DNA of 64,000 nucleotides from Flavobacterium psychrolimnae (GTDB taxonomy: Bacteria; Bacteroidota; Bacteroidia; Flavobacteriales; Flavobacteriaceae): positions 310,001 to 374,000 of the forward strand of contig NZ_QNUX01000001.1 of NCBI RefSeq assembly GCF_003312425.1, in the 5' to 3' direction. The translations under genes and the position numbers were made by a program. This document shows, piece after piece, positions 17,066-25,237 of this stretch (position 1 is its first letter; each line of letters starts with the position of its first letter). The notes under the pieces were generated by a model, which searched no databases, was not told the DNA's origin, and saw only the letters and a program-made list of their open reading frames with translations.

Positions 17066-18361
17066 TTATTTTAAAATTCCGGCTTTGTACGTGGCAATAG
17101 CTCTATCTCTTGCCATAGCGTGATCCACCATTGGTTTACCATATCCTAAATCGAATTCTTTTATCCATTTTCGGATGTAGATTCCTTTTTCATCGAATTT
17201 CTTTTGCTGAATCTCCGGATTGAAAACGCGGAAATAAGGCGCAGCATCACAGCCGGTTCCAGCTGCCCATTGCCAGTTTCCAACATTGGCAGACATCTCG
17301 TAATCCAATAATTTTTCGGCAAAATAGGCTTCACCCCATTGCCATTGAATCAATAAATGCTTGCAGAGAAAACTCGCTACCACCATGCGGACTCTGTTGT
17401 GCATGTAACCCGTTTCATTAAGTTGGCGCATTCCGGCATCAACCATAGGATAACCAGTTGTTCCCGAGCACCAACGCTTGAAATCTTCTTCATTATTGCG
17501 CCACTGAATCCCATCATAAGCCGATTTAAAGTTTTGGGTAACGACTTTTGGAAAACTGAATAAGATTTGCATAAAGAATTCTCTCCAAATCAATTCACTC
17601 AAAAAGACATCGTTTTTATGAAATGCCCAATTGACTAATTTCCGTACGCTTACAGTTCCAAAACGCAAATGTGGCGACAAATAAGAGGTTTTATCCAAGG
17701 CTGGAAAATCTCTAATATCTTGATAATTTACAATGAATTTTAAATTGTGTGGTTTTACTTTTATAGGACTTTCTTCGAAACCTATTTGCGACAAAGAAGG
17801 AAAAGCAAAACTATTTTTATGGAAATTAGAAAAATGCGATTCCGTATCGTATTCCTGAACCGGCGCCATTGATTTGTATTTTTCCAGCCATTTATTTTTA
17901 AAAGGAGTGTACACCGTATATGGCAATCCATCTGCTTTTGTGATTTCTTTTTCCTCGAAAATCACTTGATCTTTAAAAGAATAAGCAATGGTTTTTTTTG
18001 TTTCCAAAAGTTCACAAATTGCTGTGTCACGTTGTATTGCGTACGGTTCATAATCTTTGTTAAAGAATACTTCTTTGACATCATATTCATTTAAAAGTGA
18101 TTGCCAAACATCAAAAGTTTTTCCTTTTTTGACCAAAAGTGAACTTCCAATTTCCTGTAATCGCGTATTTATTTTCGAAAGTGAATCATGGATAAAACCT
18201 ACTCGGGCATCATTTTTTGGTAAACTATCCAAAATAGAATCATCAAAAATAAACAATGGAACTACTGAATATTTGGACTGTAACGCTTGAAATAAACCAA
18301 CATTATCTTCCAGACGCAAATCACGTCTGAACCAAAAAATAGAAACTTCTTGCTTGCTCAT
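17066..18361 (-). CDS. phrB: class I deoxyribodipyrimidine photolyase
   Basis: 431 residues; canonical class I CPD photolyase. The antenna domain starts ISIFWFRRDLRLEDNVGL-like, and the FAD domain shows TSYLSPHLRFGTVSVRKLV, ELIWREFFMQILF, GTTGYPMVDAGMRQLNETGYMHNRVRMVVASFLCKHLLIQWQWGE and the complete ANVGNWQWAAGTGCDAAPYF motif with the active-site Asn and electron-transfer Trp. It repairs cyclobutane pyrimidine dimers using blue light. The start codon overlaps the stop of the SRPBCC gene (TAATG), so the two are co-translated. It is the third photolyase-family gene within 7.4 kb and the only one with fully canonical residues. Confidence 0.94.
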   Translation of the reverse strand: MSKQEVSIFWFRRDLRLEDNVGLFQALQSKYSVVPLFIFDDSILDSLPKNDARVGFIHDSLSKINTRLQEIGSSLLVKKGKTFDVWQSLLNEYDVKEVFFNKDYEPYAIQRDTAICELLETKKTIAYSFKDQVIFEEKEITKADGLPYTVYTPFKNKWLEKYKSMAPVQEYDTESHFSNFHKNSFAFPSLSQIGFEESPIKVKPHNLKFIVNYQDIRDFPALDKTSYLSPHLRFGTVSVRKLVNWAFHKNDVFLSELIWREFFMQILFSFPKVVTQNFKSAYDGIQWRNNEEDFKRWCSGTTGYPMVDAGMRQLNETGYMHNRVRMVVASFLCKHLLIQWQWGEAYFAEKLLDYEMSANVGNWQWAAGTGCDAAPYFRVFNPEIQQKKFDEKGIYIRKWIKEFDLGYGKPMVDHAMARDRAIATYKAGILK

Positions 18362-18822
18362 TACTTTGCATTAAACATTTCGTCCACCTTTTTTACACGG
18401 TATTCAAAAATGGATTTCAATTTATTTTTAACAACTAAAGTATTCATGATTCGGCCCAGAAAACCAAGCGGTAATCCGTAATGCACGACATCCGTCATTT
18501 TAATTCCGTTTGGTGTTGCTTCAAAAAAATGTTTGTGATGCCAAAAACTGTATGGACCAAAACGCTGTTCGTCTATGAAATAACTATTTTCTTTTACTTG
18601 TGTGATTACGGTCATCCATGATAAAGTAATTCCAAAAAGGGGTGTTACTTTATATTGAATAATTTGTCCCGGATACATGGATTTTTGATCAAAATCGGTG
18701 ATTTGAAAACCCATTCCTTCCGGTGTGATTTTCTGAAGATTTTTTGGATTCGAAAAAAAGGACCAGCATTCTTCAACAGTTGCATTTACATGCTGAACGG
18801 TTTCTTGTTTGTATATTTTCAT
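18361..18822 (-). CDS. SRPBCC-family ligand-binding protein
   Basis: 153 residues. The START/SRPBCC-like beta-helix is indicated by NATVEECWSFFSNPKNLQKITPEGMGFQI near the N-terminus, PGQIIQYKVTPLFGITLSWMTVI, FIDEQRFGPYSFWHHKHFFE and GIKMTDVVHYGLPLGFLGRIMN. These are hallmarks of the cell-division-inhibitor-like or YfcH-partner SRPBCC proteins that accompany photolyase genes. No signal peptide. It would bind a hydrophobic small molecule; no ligand is known. It precedes phrB with a 1-nt overlap. Confidence 0.85.
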   Translation of the reverse strand: MKIYKQETVQHVNATVEECWSFFSNPKNLQKITPEGMGFQITDFDQKSMYPGQIIQYKVTPLFGITLSWMTVITQVKENSYFIDEQRFGPYSFWHHKHFFEATPNGIKMTDVVHYGLPLGFLGRIMNTLVVKNKLKSIFEYRVKKVDEMFNAK

Positions 18823-18865
18823 GGTTGTGTTTTAAGAACAAATAACGTCATGGAACACTAAGTTC

Positions 18866-18972
18866 GCGTGAGGGATAAAAGTGGAGCTCTTTTTATAATT
18901 GGTCTCGTTTTTTTCAGAACGAGACCAGTTATAAAAAAGCGGGAACGGATAGCCCGACCCCGCTGTAACGCT
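18866..18972. repeat. REP-like intergenic hairpin element, copy 1
   Basis: An outer motif (GAGGGATAAAAGTGGAGC) and an outer closing motif (GCGGGAACGGATAGCCCGAC) bracket an almost perfect stem: TTTTTATAATTGGTCTCGTT pairs with AACGAGACCAGTTATAAAAA. The same general layout (GCCC/GGGAT-nnn-AAGTGGA, hairpin, AACGGATAGCnGGAC) occurs twice more in this window and matches a dispersed element I associate with Flavobacterium intergenic regions. It lies between crtZ and the SRPBCC gene. Confidence 0.55.
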
Positions 18973-19003
18973 AGTGAAAGTTGGGTCACGCCCAAATTTA
19001 ACT

Positions 19004-19444
19004 TTATATTTTATAGTATTTGAAAGGTACGAAAAGCATTCCGAAACACTCTCCGTGTTCTTTGCCCAAATGTTTGTGATGTACTTTGTGAGCTTTTCGC
19101 AAGCCTATTAAATACTTGTTATTGGTGTTTTTGAACCACTTGAAACGCTGATGGATTAAGACGTCATGAATCATGAAATAACACATACCGTAAAACATAA
19201 TTCCAAGTCCGATGAAGAATTTATAGTTTAAACCGCCTTCGACACCGTAATAAAAAAGAACGATGCTTGGTATGGCGAAAATGACGAAAAAGATATCGTT
19301 TCGTTCGAAAACATTCGCGTATTTGGGTTGGTGATGATCAGCGTGAAAATACCACATTGAACCGTGCATTACATACTTGTGCGTAAGCCATGTGACGCAT
19401 TCCATTATTAAAAAAGTTCCTAGAAAAATCAAAAAAAATATCAT
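19004..19444 (-). CDS. crtZ: beta-carotene hydroxylase
   Basis: 146 residues, an integral membrane diiron hydroxylase of the fatty acid hydroxylase superfamily. All four histidine clusters are present: HKYVMH, HADHH, HDVLIHQR and HKVHH. Four hydrophobic segments are visible. The enzyme hydroxylates the beta-ionone rings of beta-carotene to give zeaxanthin, the usual yellow pigment of Flavobacterium. It lies 46 bp after crtB in the same direction. No lycopene cyclase gene is present in the window, so that step must be encoded elsewhere. Confidence 0.92.
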   Translation of the reverse strand: MIFFLIFLGTFLIMECVTWLTHKYVMHGSMWYFHADHHQPKYANVFERNDIFFVIFAIPSIVLFYYGVEGGLNYKFFIGLGIMFYGMCYFMIHDVLIHQRFKWFKNTNNKYLIGLRKAHKVHHKHLGKEHGECFGMLFVPFKYYKI

Positions 19445-19490
19445 TTTATTCTGTATTTAAGTATAACAATCCTTTAAAAACAAGCTGCAA

Positions 19491-20330
19491 TTACACTAGC
19501 TTTAATTTATAAGACACAAAAGATTTTGCCAGCAGACCAGCTTTAGTGTAATTAGAAACTCGGATTCTTGCGTTTCCTATTTCGTGGCAAGGTGTGTTTT
19601 CTAATTTTTTTAATAGTTTTTTGTAGTACACAAAAGCTGTGTACACGCCAAACTTAGCTTCGATAGGAAGTTTTACAATTCCTTCATAAGCAACTCTGAA
19701 ATCTTCTTCGATTTCATTGATGATTGCGGTTTTTGCATTTTCATCGAACGAATTCAAATCGACTCCAGGAAAATAATTACGATTCAAAACCAAATTATCA
19801 TCCTTTAAATCCCGAAGAAAATTCACTTTCTGGAACGCAGAACCCAATCGCATAGCTTCATCTTTCAGTTGCTCATAACGTTTATTGTCACCGGCTACAA
19901 AAACCTTAAGACACATTAAACCTACAACATCCGCAGAACCGTAAATGTAATCATCGTACTCTGCTTTGCTGTGATAATCTGATTTTATCAAATCTAATTT
20001 CATACTTTTAAGAAAAGCCTGAATAAGATCATCAGATATGTTGTTTTGCTTTACTGTTTGTTGAAAAGAATTCAATATGGGATTTAAACTTATTCCTCTA
20101 TCAAAGGCTTTGTAGTATTCATCCTCAAACTCTGTGATCAAACTCTCTTTATCGAAACCATGGAACGAATCCACGATTTCATCTGCAAAACGGACAAAAC
20201 CATAGATACTATATATGGCATCCCTAATACTTGGCGACAGCATGTAAACTGCCAGCGAGAAAGAGGTGCTATAGTTTTTTGTAACTAACTTGCTACATTT
20301 AAAAGATACATCATCAAATAATTGCTTCAT
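19491..20330 (-). CDS. crtB: phytoene synthase
   Basis: 279 residues. Squalene/phytoene synthase family: first Asp-rich motif FADEIVDSF (binding of Mg and diphosphate), second motif FLRDLKDD, and the start region SKLVTKNYSTSFSLAVYML (SxSF...). It condenses two geranylgeranyl diphosphates to 15-cis-phytoene at the cytoplasmic membrane. Its start is one base after the crtI stop, so crtI and crtB are co-translated. Length is normal for the family. Confidence 0.94.
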   Translation of the reverse strand: MKQLFDDVSFKCSKLVTKNYSTSFSLAVYMLSPSIRDAIYSIYGFVRFADEIVDSFHGFDKESLITEFEDEYYKAFDRGISLNPILNSFQQTVKQNNISDDLIQAFLKSMKLDLIKSDYHSKAEYDDYIYGSADVVGLMCLKVFVAGDNKRYEQLKDEAMRLGSAFQKVNFLRDLKDDNLVLNRNYFPGVDLNSFDENAKTAIINEIEEDFRVAYEGIVKLPIEAKFGVYTAFVYYKKLLKKLENTPCHEIGNARIRVSNYTKAGLLAKSFVSYKLKLV

Positions 20331-20331
20331 A

Positions 20332-21807
20332 CTATTGTTCTGAAAATTGCTTATTAATTAATTCCGACACTAATTTTCCAGAAATTAATGCTGGCGGAAC
20401 TCCTGGTCCCGGAACGGTCAATTGACCGGTGAAATATAAATTCTTAACTTTTTTACTTTTTAATTTTGGTCTCAAAAATGCCGTTTGCAATAATGTATTT
20501 GCCATTCCGTAAGCATTCCCTTTGTATGAATTGTACTCCGACACAAAGTCATTTTTACAGAATGATTGCTTAAATATAATATTATTTTTTACACTTTGCT
20601 TTGTTAATGTTTCAAAACGATCCATTATTTTATCAAAATATTCTTCTCGCAACGCTTCAGTATCATTGATTCCAGGCGCCAACGGCACAAGAAAAAAGCC
20701 TGATTCCATTCCTTCCGGAGCAGCAGTTTTGTCTGTTACCGATGGGAAATTAGCGTAAAACAATGGCTCTTTTGGCCACTGGGGTTCATCGTAAATATCT
20801 TTAGCATGTTGGTAAAAATCAACATCAAAAAACAATGCATGATGCGAAATATTTTCAATTTTTTTATTAAAACCTACATAAAATAATAATGACGATGGTG
20901 CAAAAACTCTGCTGTCCCAATATTTTTCAGAATACGCTCTATGTTCTTGATCCAACAAAGTTTCAGTGTGATGATAATCAGCACCACTCAAAATTAAATC
21001 TGAAAAAATAATTTCGCCGTTGACCTGAAGGGCTACCGCAGTTTTATTTTCGACGATTATTTTCTCGATGTTCGAATTAGTTTGAAATTTCACTCCCAAC
21101 TCGCGCGCTAGACTTTCCATTCCACGAACAACATCAAACATTCCTGTTTTAGGATGCCAAGTTCCAAGACCAAAATCAGCATAGTTCATAAAACTATAAA
21201 ACGAAGGCGTGTCTGATGGCTTTGCGCCAAGAAACAATACCGGAAATTCCAATATTTGAATCAGCCTTTCATTTTTAAATTTTTTGCGAACATCTTTACT
21301 GATATTGCTAAAAAATTGTCCCACTTTCAACGCTGTTTCCACTGTTATCAATTCGAGCGGAGAAACTCCCGGACGGTAAACCAAATCTTTGATGGCGATG
21401 TCGTAATTACTTTTGGCCTCAGCCATAAAGTCATTCAGGATTTTACCGCTTCCTTTTTCGATAGCTTCAAAAGCGAATATAATATCAGGCAAATTATCTG
21501 CTATTGATATGAAATCGTCGATTCCGTAATACACGCGGTAGGCAGGAGACAGTTTGATGAGTTCATAATAATCAGTTGTTTTCTTTCCAAAATCAGCAAA
21601 GAAACGTTCGAAAACATCTGGCATCCAGTACCAACTTGGTCCCATATCAAAAGTGAAACCTTCTCGTTTTAACTGTCGTGCTCGTCCTCCAATTGTTGCG
21701 TTTTTTTCATAAACAGTAACATCATGACCGCTTTGCGCTAAATACGCCGAAGCTGCCAATGCGGAGAACCCAGAACCTATAATTGTAATTTTTTTTATTT
21801 TCTTCAT
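20332..21807 (-). CDS. crtI: phytoene desaturase
   Basis: 491 residues, FAD-dependent. The dinucleotide-binding motif IIGSGFSALAASAYLAQSGHDVTVYEKN is followed by GGRARQLKREGFTFDMGPSWYWMPDVFE. The C-terminal CrtI signature is KNLYFTGQLTVPGPGVPPALISGK. It introduces double bonds into phytoene to yield lycopene. A dedicated promoter with a TTG-N19-TATATTTG core lies just upstream, overlapping the end of the regulator gene, so crtI-crtB-crtZ can be transcribed independently of merR. Confidence 0.94.
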   Translation of the reverse strand: MKKIKKITIIGSGFSALAASAYLAQSGHDVTVYEKNATIGGRARQLKREGFTFDMGPSWYWMPDVFERFFADFGKKTTDYYELIKLSPAYRVYYGIDDFISIADNLPDIIFAFEAIEKGSGKILNDFMAEAKSNYDIAIKDLVYRPGVSPLELITVETALKVGQFFSNISKDVRKKFKNERLIQILEFPVLFLGAKPSDTPSFYSFMNYADFGLGTWHPKTGMFDVVRGMESLARELGVKFQTNSNIEKIIVENKTAVALQVNGEIIFSDLILSGADYHHTETLLDQEHRAYSEKYWDSRVFAPSSLLFYVGFNKKIENISHHALFFDVDFYQHAKDIYDEPQWPKEPLFYANFPSVTDKTAAPEGMESGFFLVPLAPGINDTEALREEYFDKIMDRFETLTKQSVKNNIIFKQSFCKNDFVSEYNSYKGNAYGMANTLLQTAFLRPKLKSKKVKNLYFTGQLTVPGPGVPPALISGKLVSELINKQFSEQ

Positions 21808-21815
21808 TTGTTTAG

Positions 21816-21845
21816 CAAATATACTAATTGTTTAAACAAAAACAA
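21816..21845 (-). promoter_or_regulatory. crtI promoter with centred palindromic operator
   Basis: On the minus strand TTG (complement of 21843-21845), a 19-bp spacer, and TATATTTG (complement of 21816-21823) form a complete Bacteroidota promoter. The perfect palindrome TTGTTTAAACAA (21828-21839) is centred within half a base of the middle of the spacer. The start codon is 9 bp past the -7 box, so the leader is very short or absent. A dyad centred in the spacer is the classic site of MerR-family regulators, and the gene immediately upstream is one. Confidence 0.72.
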
Positions 21846-22742
21846 TTAAATCCAGTCGACTAATTCCGTGATTGAATTAAAAATTGAAATTCGATCCGAA
21901 AGTTCTTCTTTTTTAATAAACTCAACCATTCTACCAAGATACCATAATTCAGTAGTATCATCCAATAACTCATCAGACATTTTTTGGATGTAACTGTCTA
22001 ATATATCTCTTTCAGGCTGAACTGTTAGGTACGACACAAAAACAATGGAATCAAAATGCTTTTTCAAATCTTTTAGATTTTCAATCGGCATACTTTCCCC
22101 TAAATAAATGGTTTTATATCCATGCAATAAAATTTCATAGTTGAGATACATCAAGCCCAATTCGTGAATTTCATTCATGGGCAAAGACAATACAAAAACT
22201 TTATCAAGTTTGGTTTGCTTTAGAATTTGAAGCTTTTCAGTATTTATCAGTAATTTTTGTTTAATTAAATAACTGATGAAATGTTCGTGAGCGGGCGTTA
22301 TAGTATCGGATTGCCACAATAATCCCAATTCGTTCATCAAGGGAATGAAAACTTGATGAAATACTTCTTTGAATGATTTTTCCGCGATTAACCAATTGTA
22401 AGTATTAAAGAAAAGCTCTTGGTCAAAGTTCATCATCGCCATTTTGAACTCACTAATAGCGTGACTTTTGGCTGTTTTGCTCGAAATTATTTCTCGCACT
22501 AAAGACGGTATTTTTTCTTGCGGATAAGTCGCTATTTTCGAAATTTTATAGCCGTAATCGTTTAACAATGTGATATTTAACAGTTTTTGCAAACTGGCTA
22601 AATCGTACAAACGAATGTTAGTATCCGTACGCATCGGTTGAAGAATATCATATCTTTTCTCCCAAATTCGTATCGTATGCGCTTTGATCCCGGAAAGGTT
22701 TTCAAGATCTTTTATACTAAACACACTTTTTATATTGTTCAT
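21846..22742 (-). CDS. MerR-family regulator with CarH/LitR-like B12-binding domain
   Basis: 298 residues. The MerR helix-turn-helix covers about 7-75 (SIKDLENLSGIKAHTIRIWEKRYDILQPMRTDTNIRLYD). A helical domain follows with W143, then nine residues, then E153-H154, the Wx9EH pattern of CarH-type photoreceptors. A Rossmann domain carries E191-x-H193-x-x-G196 (cf. ExHxxG, lower axial His) and YLGESMP. These are the marks of adenosylcobalamin-binding light-dependent repressors of carotenoid genes. The residue after W143 is Gln, whereas CarH of Thermus has the His that ligates cobalt after photolysis. It is upstream of crtI on the same strand, and a palindrome in the crtI promoter is a probable target. 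Confidence 0.85.
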   Translation of the reverse strand: MNNIKSVFSIKDLENLSGIKAHTIRIWEKRYDILQPMRTDTNIRLYDLASLQKLLNITLLNDYGYKISKIATYPQEKIPSLVREIISSKTAKSHAISEFKMAMMNFDQELFFNTYNWLIAEKSFKEVFHQVFIPLMNELGLLWQSDTITPAHEHFISYLIKQKLLINTEKLQILKQTKLDKVFVLSLPMNEIHELGLMYLNYEILLHGYKTIYLGESMPIENLKDLKKHFDSIVFVSYLTVQPERDILDSYIQKMSDELLDDTTELWYLGRMVEFIKKEELSDRISIFNSITELVDWI

Positions 22743-22763
22743 CGTTTATCTAAATTTAATAAA

Positions 22764-22800
22764 CAAATGTAAAATAAATTTTATTATAAACGCTTATAAT
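22764..22800 (-). promoter_or_regulatory. promoter region of the MerR/CarH-like gene with an inverted repeat
   Basis: TACATTTG (complement of 22764-22771) is a full -7 match 22 bp before the start. The perfect inverted repeat ATTATAA-ACGC-TTATAAT (22783-22800) covers the position of the -33 box, where no TTG is present. A protein on this dyad would compete with polymerase, which would suit autorepression. Confidence 0.45.
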
Positions 22801-23127
22801 CAGCCTTAAACTTTTTTTAATTATACAAATACTTCTAATTCACTTACACACAAAATAAGTTAAAACGACACTTACACAAATGTTAAATACTGATTTCATG
22901 TATGTTTTTTTTCAGTCACTACTTTCTAAAAACTTCATTAACAATATTTTAAAACCACTAAATTGAAATATAATTTGACCTTTGAATCATTACATTATTA
23001 ATTAACGTTTGTTTCATGTTTAAATAATAGTCCTTTACAATTAGAAAGCATCTTGTAATAAAATTATTCTAAAACAATAATTTACAGAAATAATTACAAC
23101 TAAATATACTGACAGTTACTCACAAAA

Positions 23128-23167
23128 AAACAGATAAGTAACAGTTCACACTATTACTTATCTGTTT
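23128..23167 (-). terminator. terminator after the CotH-domain gene
   Basis: Perfect 14-bp stem AAACAGATAAGTAA / TTACTTATCTGTTT with a 12-nt loop; on the minus strand it is followed by a run of T. Confidence 0.82.
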
Positions 23168-23194
23168 CCCTATTTGTAAAACAGGATCTTTAAA

Positions 23195-25237
23195 TTATTT
23201 TTTGATTATTTTTCTGCTGGTAAAACCTTCATCATTATAAATCGTTAAAAAATAAATACCACTGGAATACGCGCTCAAATCCATATTTATATTTTCGGAA
23301 TCTGTTTTAATTTCATGCACTAAAGCACCCAAAATATTAAACATTTTAACACCAGTCATCGGTTTACTTGCTTGGATTCGTAGTGTATTTGAAACTGGAT
23401 TTGGATAAATAGTAAGCGTTGAAGAAGCTAAAAACGAACGGTTTGCTAAAGTATCATTATTAGTTGCTACCCAGCTTGACGCTAAATTATTGTCTAAAGT
23501 AGTGCTTATCAAGTCCAGATACGTACCTCCGCCATCCGGTGTTGTTGGCCAAGGCGCCGCATCAAAATATTCTACTGAATCTATTATATTTCCATCGGCA
23601 TCAGCCAAAACAATTTTCTGAGATTTATTAGATAAGTTTCGGACAAACTGACCAAAAGGAACTATTCCATATTTACTTTGAAAAGTAGTATTATTACTGG
23701 TCAAAAAGATGGTTTCATTTGCTCCAATAGTCGAATTGAACGGAAACTGATACGTCAATCCTAATTGTCTAAAATAAACCCCGGAAAGATTTACGGATCG
23801 ATCACTAATGTTTTGCAAAGCTATAAACTCTAAATCATTACTAACCGGAAAACTGGTTGACGTTTTAGGATTATAATTGATTTTAGTGATTACCAAAGGT
23901 GGCAACGAAACATTAGCACAGTTTGTAAAAGATCCTATATTATTTGTAATCCAAGTGGTTCTGTCAACAATAAAAGTTCTAATTCGGTTTACATCAACAT
24001 CATGATCGTTTAGTGTTCCCCATCTTTGTTGTTCCCGCGGTATAGCTTCACTAATGTAGCTTAAGGCATTATCCATATAAGTAATCAGCACATCTTTGTT
24101 CAACGGCTTGCCTGGCGCTTTTACTTCATTCCATCGTTTGGAGAGGTAACATTTAAAATCGCTATTATCGAATAAATAGCTCCAAAATGGTGGCCCTATT
24201 CTATTCCCGTTATTAAATTGCCATTTATCTACGTGACTGCTATTTGTAAATGTACTCCCAAAACTTTGGTTAAAATCCCAAACTGGACCTGCTCTCAATT
24301 TCCCCCCACGGTCTTTGTGGAAAAAAGTGCTGGATTGATACACATCTGCATTTGAGCACAACTCATTTACTAACATAAAATCTACAAAGGAAGGCACATC
24401 AATAATCGTTCTATATCCGTCTTCCAAATCATCATCGTAGGCGTGATCTTGCATTCTGTTGAACTCAGCTTCAATGTATTGAGTTTGTTCAGGTGTCGCA
24501 TTTTCAGGCTTAGGTAAATCATGCACAAATTTAGTTTCGTCCATCCAGAACGCTACGGGATCGCCACCGGTGGTTTTATCAGCTTTTGTAATATATCCGC
24601 CAGTGATATTTGGTAGCGCATTATCAGTTACTTCAATCTTTAAAACGTTAACCCTGTTTTCATTGGATTTTATTTTTTCCTGAAAAACGTACAGTCCCTT
24701 ATAATCCCCGTTAATCACTACCTCACAGTATTCTGTTTTAGAGGCATAATTCCCTAATTCTCTGGACATGTAATAGGCTAAATAATCCCTAACTAAAGAA
24801 GGATCAAAGCCTAATCCGTTTAAAATCCAGTCATTTTCACTTGGCATCCCAAAAATACTTACGTTGTTATTAGAAGTATTATCTGCTTTTAAAGTGGTTA
24901 AACTATACTGTTTTTTGGGCAGCGTTTGTGTGGAAGAACCTCTAATCTCGATGCCAATTCTGCCGGTGTAGTTTAAAAACCCAGTCGTGTTCTGATCCGT
25001 CAGATAATTTCTGGTTCCGTCCGGTCGCTTGATGATTTTCATGGTTGCCAAAATTTTGGGATCATCGACAATCTCAAGAGGTAAACCTGTGTTCGGGTCA
25101 TTATCAGTGGTGATAATAACAATAGGGAGATTACTATCCGTAAAAGTTTGCGCCGTAACGGAATAAGAAGTAATCATTACAATTAACAAAATAAGTTTTG
25201 AAATTGCAGTAAGCCGAGTAATGTACAATTTTTTCAT
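23195..25237 (-). CDS. secreted CotH-kinase-family protein with lamin-tail domain and T9SS sorting domain
   Basis: 680 residues when started at the ATG at 25237 (MKKLYITRLTAISKLILLIV), which gives a proper signal peptide; an earlier in-frame ATG at 25288 adds 17 implausible residues. Order: signal peptide (to about 32), CotH domain about 38-440 (ISRG-type start is IVIITTDN, then GRIGIEIRGSSTQTLPKKQYSLT, NDWILNGLGFDPSLVRDYLAYYMSRELG, GDYKGLYVFQEKI, KLRAGPVWDFNQSFG), lamin-tail domain about 455-580 (LEFIALQNISDRSVNLSGV), and a type A T9SS tail (YPNPVSNTLRI...GIYFLTIYNDEGFTSRKIIKK). CotH proteins are atypical kinases that phosphorylate spore coat proteins in Bacillus; the secreted bacteroidetal proteins have no proven substrate. 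Confidence 0.85.
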   Translation of the reverse strand: MKKLYITRLTAISKLILLIVMITSYSVTAQTFTDSNLPIVIITTDNDPNTGLPLEIVDDPKILATMKIIKRPDGTRNYLTDQNTTGFLNYTGRIGIEIRGSSTQTLPKKQYSLTTLKADNTSNNNVSIFGMPSENDWILNGLGFDPSLVRDYLAYYMSRELGNYASKTEYCEVVINGDYKGLYVFQEKIKSNENRVNVLKIEVTDNALPNITGGYITKADKTTGGDPVAFWMDETKFVHDLPKPENATPEQTQYIEAEFNRMQDHAYDDDLEDGYRTIIDVPSFVDFMLVNELCSNADVYQSSTFFHKDRGGKLRAGPVWDFNQSFGSTFTNSSHVDKWQFNNGNRIGPPFWSYLFDNSDFKCYLSKRWNEVKAPGKPLNKDVLITYMDNALSYISEAIPREQQRWGTLNDHDVDVNRIRTFIVDRTTWITNNIGSFTNCANVSLPPLVITKINYNPKTSTSFPVSNDLEFIALQNISDRSVNLSGVYFRQLGLTYQFPFNSTIGANETIFLTSNNTTFQSKYGIVPFGQFVRNLSNKSQKIVLADADGNIIDSVEYFDAAPWPTTPDGGGTYLDLISTTLDNNLASSWVATNNDTLANRSFLASSTLTIYPNPVSNTLRIQASKPMTGVKMFNILGALVHEIKTDSENINMDLSAYSSGIYFLTIYNDEGFTSRKIIKK

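Larger units (their letters stand above)
22743..23194. other. intergenic region between regulator and CotH gene
   Basis: 452 bp, AT-rich, without a convincing reading frame. It holds the regulator promoter at its left end and the CotH terminator at its right end. Nothing else is recognised. Confidence 0.6.

Noticed and set aside
18891..18937. Long stem in REP copy 1 read as a plain terminator
   Set aside because: No T run directly after the stem on either strand in terminator position, and the flanking conserved ends argue for the repeat family.
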